Source: Gemmatimonadota bacterium
GTDB taxonomy: Bacteria > Gemmatimonadota > Gemmatimonadetes > Gemmatimonadales > GWC2-71-9
Assembly (NCBI GenBank): GCA_003221075.1
Contig: QHUF01000356.1
Location: forward strand, 1-6,123
Length of the DNA: 6,123 nucleotides
Reading direction: 5' to 3'
A program made the position numbers and the translations under genes. Positions 5,455-6,123 of the stretch are shown here, one piece after another; position 1 is the stretch's first letter; every line of letters begins with the position of its first letter. The notes under the pieces were generated by a model. That model saw nothing but the letters and a program-made list of their open reading frames with translations, was not told where the DNA came from and made no database searches.

Positions 5455-6122
5455 CGACCTCGGCCATGATGTTCGCCCCACCGCGACCCGCGCTGCGCTC
5501 CTGGCAGCTGTTGGCGTTGGTGATCGCGCTCAACCTCATTGTGCTCTGGTTCTCCAATGAATACGTACTGACTCGAGAAACGTATCAGCGACTGTTGAGC
5601 GACCGGTTGGAAGCATCACGGGTGGATGAGTACTTCGATTTCGCACGAAGGCTGCGAATCTGGGGCTACGTCCTCACTCCTCTCGTCGTAGTGGTGCGCG
5701 TGGGATTCATGGCGCTGGCCCTCCAGCTCGCGCTGCTGCTCCTGCTCATCGAGGTCCCGATCGGGCGGCTGTTTCGCCTCGCGCTGTGGGCCGCTCTGGC
5801 GTTGCTGGCCGGTACCGCCGTGCGCGAGGCCTTTCTCGCGGCGCTCGACCCGGCCACCCTTTCGCTGGCCCGTTTGAGTGTCGTTCCGGCGTCCCTGGCC
5901 AGTGTGACCATGGATCTTGAAGACTTTCGCGCCCCGCTCTACGGTCTGCTCAGTTTTGTGAATCCCTTTGAGCTTGCATGGTGCGCCATCATGGCGGCTG
6001 GTATCGCCGACGGCAAAAAGCTCAAGCCCGTAACTGCAGCGAGCGTCGTTGTGAGCGTCTGGATGACGGTGACCATCCTCGCGTGGGGGTTGCTGTCATT
6101 CCTGAATAGGCTCCGCTCCTGA
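5451..6122 (+). CDS. Multi-pass membrane protein, Yip1-like character; candidate immunity or accessory protein
   Basis: The 223-residue protein starts at ATG 5451 overlapping the exporter stop (ATGA), so it is translationally coupled to it. TGGAGG at 5432-5437 lies 13 nt upstream, rather far; ATG 5466 and 5469 are alternative starts. Hydrophobic segments are seen at about 17-35, 77-100, 107-131, 163-185 and 195-217, with a charged loop at 36-70 that holds many Arg and Glu residues. The stretch SFVNPFELAWCAIMAAGIADGKK resembles the NPFELW..I..G region of Yip1-domain membrane proteins, but the match is partial and made by eye. No enzyme motif is visible. Its coupling to the C39 exporter suggests a function tied to peptide production. 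Producer immunity is the most economical idea because bacteriocin immunity proteins are often small polytopic membrane proteins, but nothing in the sequence proves it. Confidence 0.75.
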   Translation: MTTSAMMFAPPRPALRSWQLLALVIALNLIVLWFSNEYVLTRETYQRLLSDRLEASRVDEYFDFARRLRIWGYVLTPLVVVVRVGFMALALQLALLLLLIEVPIGRLFRLALWAALALLAGTAVREAFLAALDPATLSLARLSVVPASLASVTMDLEDFRAPLYGLLSFVNPFELAWCAIMAAGIADGKKLKPVTAASVVVSVWMTVTILAWGLLSFLNRLRS

Positions 6123-6123
6123 G

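Noticed and set aside
1..6123. Mobile elements, CRISPR arrays, tRNA or rRNA genes
   Set aside because: No transposase or integrase motifs, no terminal inverted repeats with target duplications, no regularly spaced repeats and no cloverleaf or rRNA-like sequence were seen on either strand by eye.

Overview
The window is GC-rich bacterial DNA with every supported gene on the + strand. It reads as a compact natural-product or bacteriocin export operon. There is no phage, IS, tRNA, rRNA or CRISPR signal. Base composition, mixed GTG/ATG starts and 4-nt overlaps suit a high-GC Gram-negative-type bacterium such as a soil Acidobacteriota or proteobacterium. This taxonomic placement is inference only.

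Layout. Positions 1-573 hold the 3' end of a gene for a helical, TPR-like protein. A 79-nt gap with two competing inverted repeats (600-635) follows. Position 653 starts a membrane-anchored thioredoxin-fold protein with a CIHC active site. Two short genes (1250-1414 and 1463-1624) then encode 54- and 53-residue peptides. They share a double-glycine-type leader (MRRL..xEM..I.G), and each carries GxxxG motifs and exactly two cysteines in its core. Each has a very good Shine-Dalgarno sequence. A strong 11-bp hairpin (1640-1671) separates them from an ABC-2-type transporter: an ATPase (1696-2634) and a permease that is split into two reading frames (2631-3080 and 3077-3274). Next comes a complete C39-peptidase-containing ABC exporter (3274-5454), then a five-segment membrane protein (5451-6122) at the window edge.

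How the parts fit. The C39 exporter is the expected machine for cutting double-glycine leaders and exporting the peptides. The thioredoxin-like protein could form or edit the disulfide suggested by the paired cysteines. The second ABC transporter and/or the last membrane protein could give self-protection. The most attractive reading is an undescribed two-peptide, disulfide-bonded bacteriocin-like system outside the Firmicutes. The peptides are not recognised as members of a named family, and their activity is inferred from architecture.

Oddities: the first peptide has Glu instead of Gly/Ala/Ser at the predicted cleavage position; the ABC-2 permease seems to have lost an internal segment with a frame change; the exporter ATPase has a Glu at the usual Q-loop Gln.
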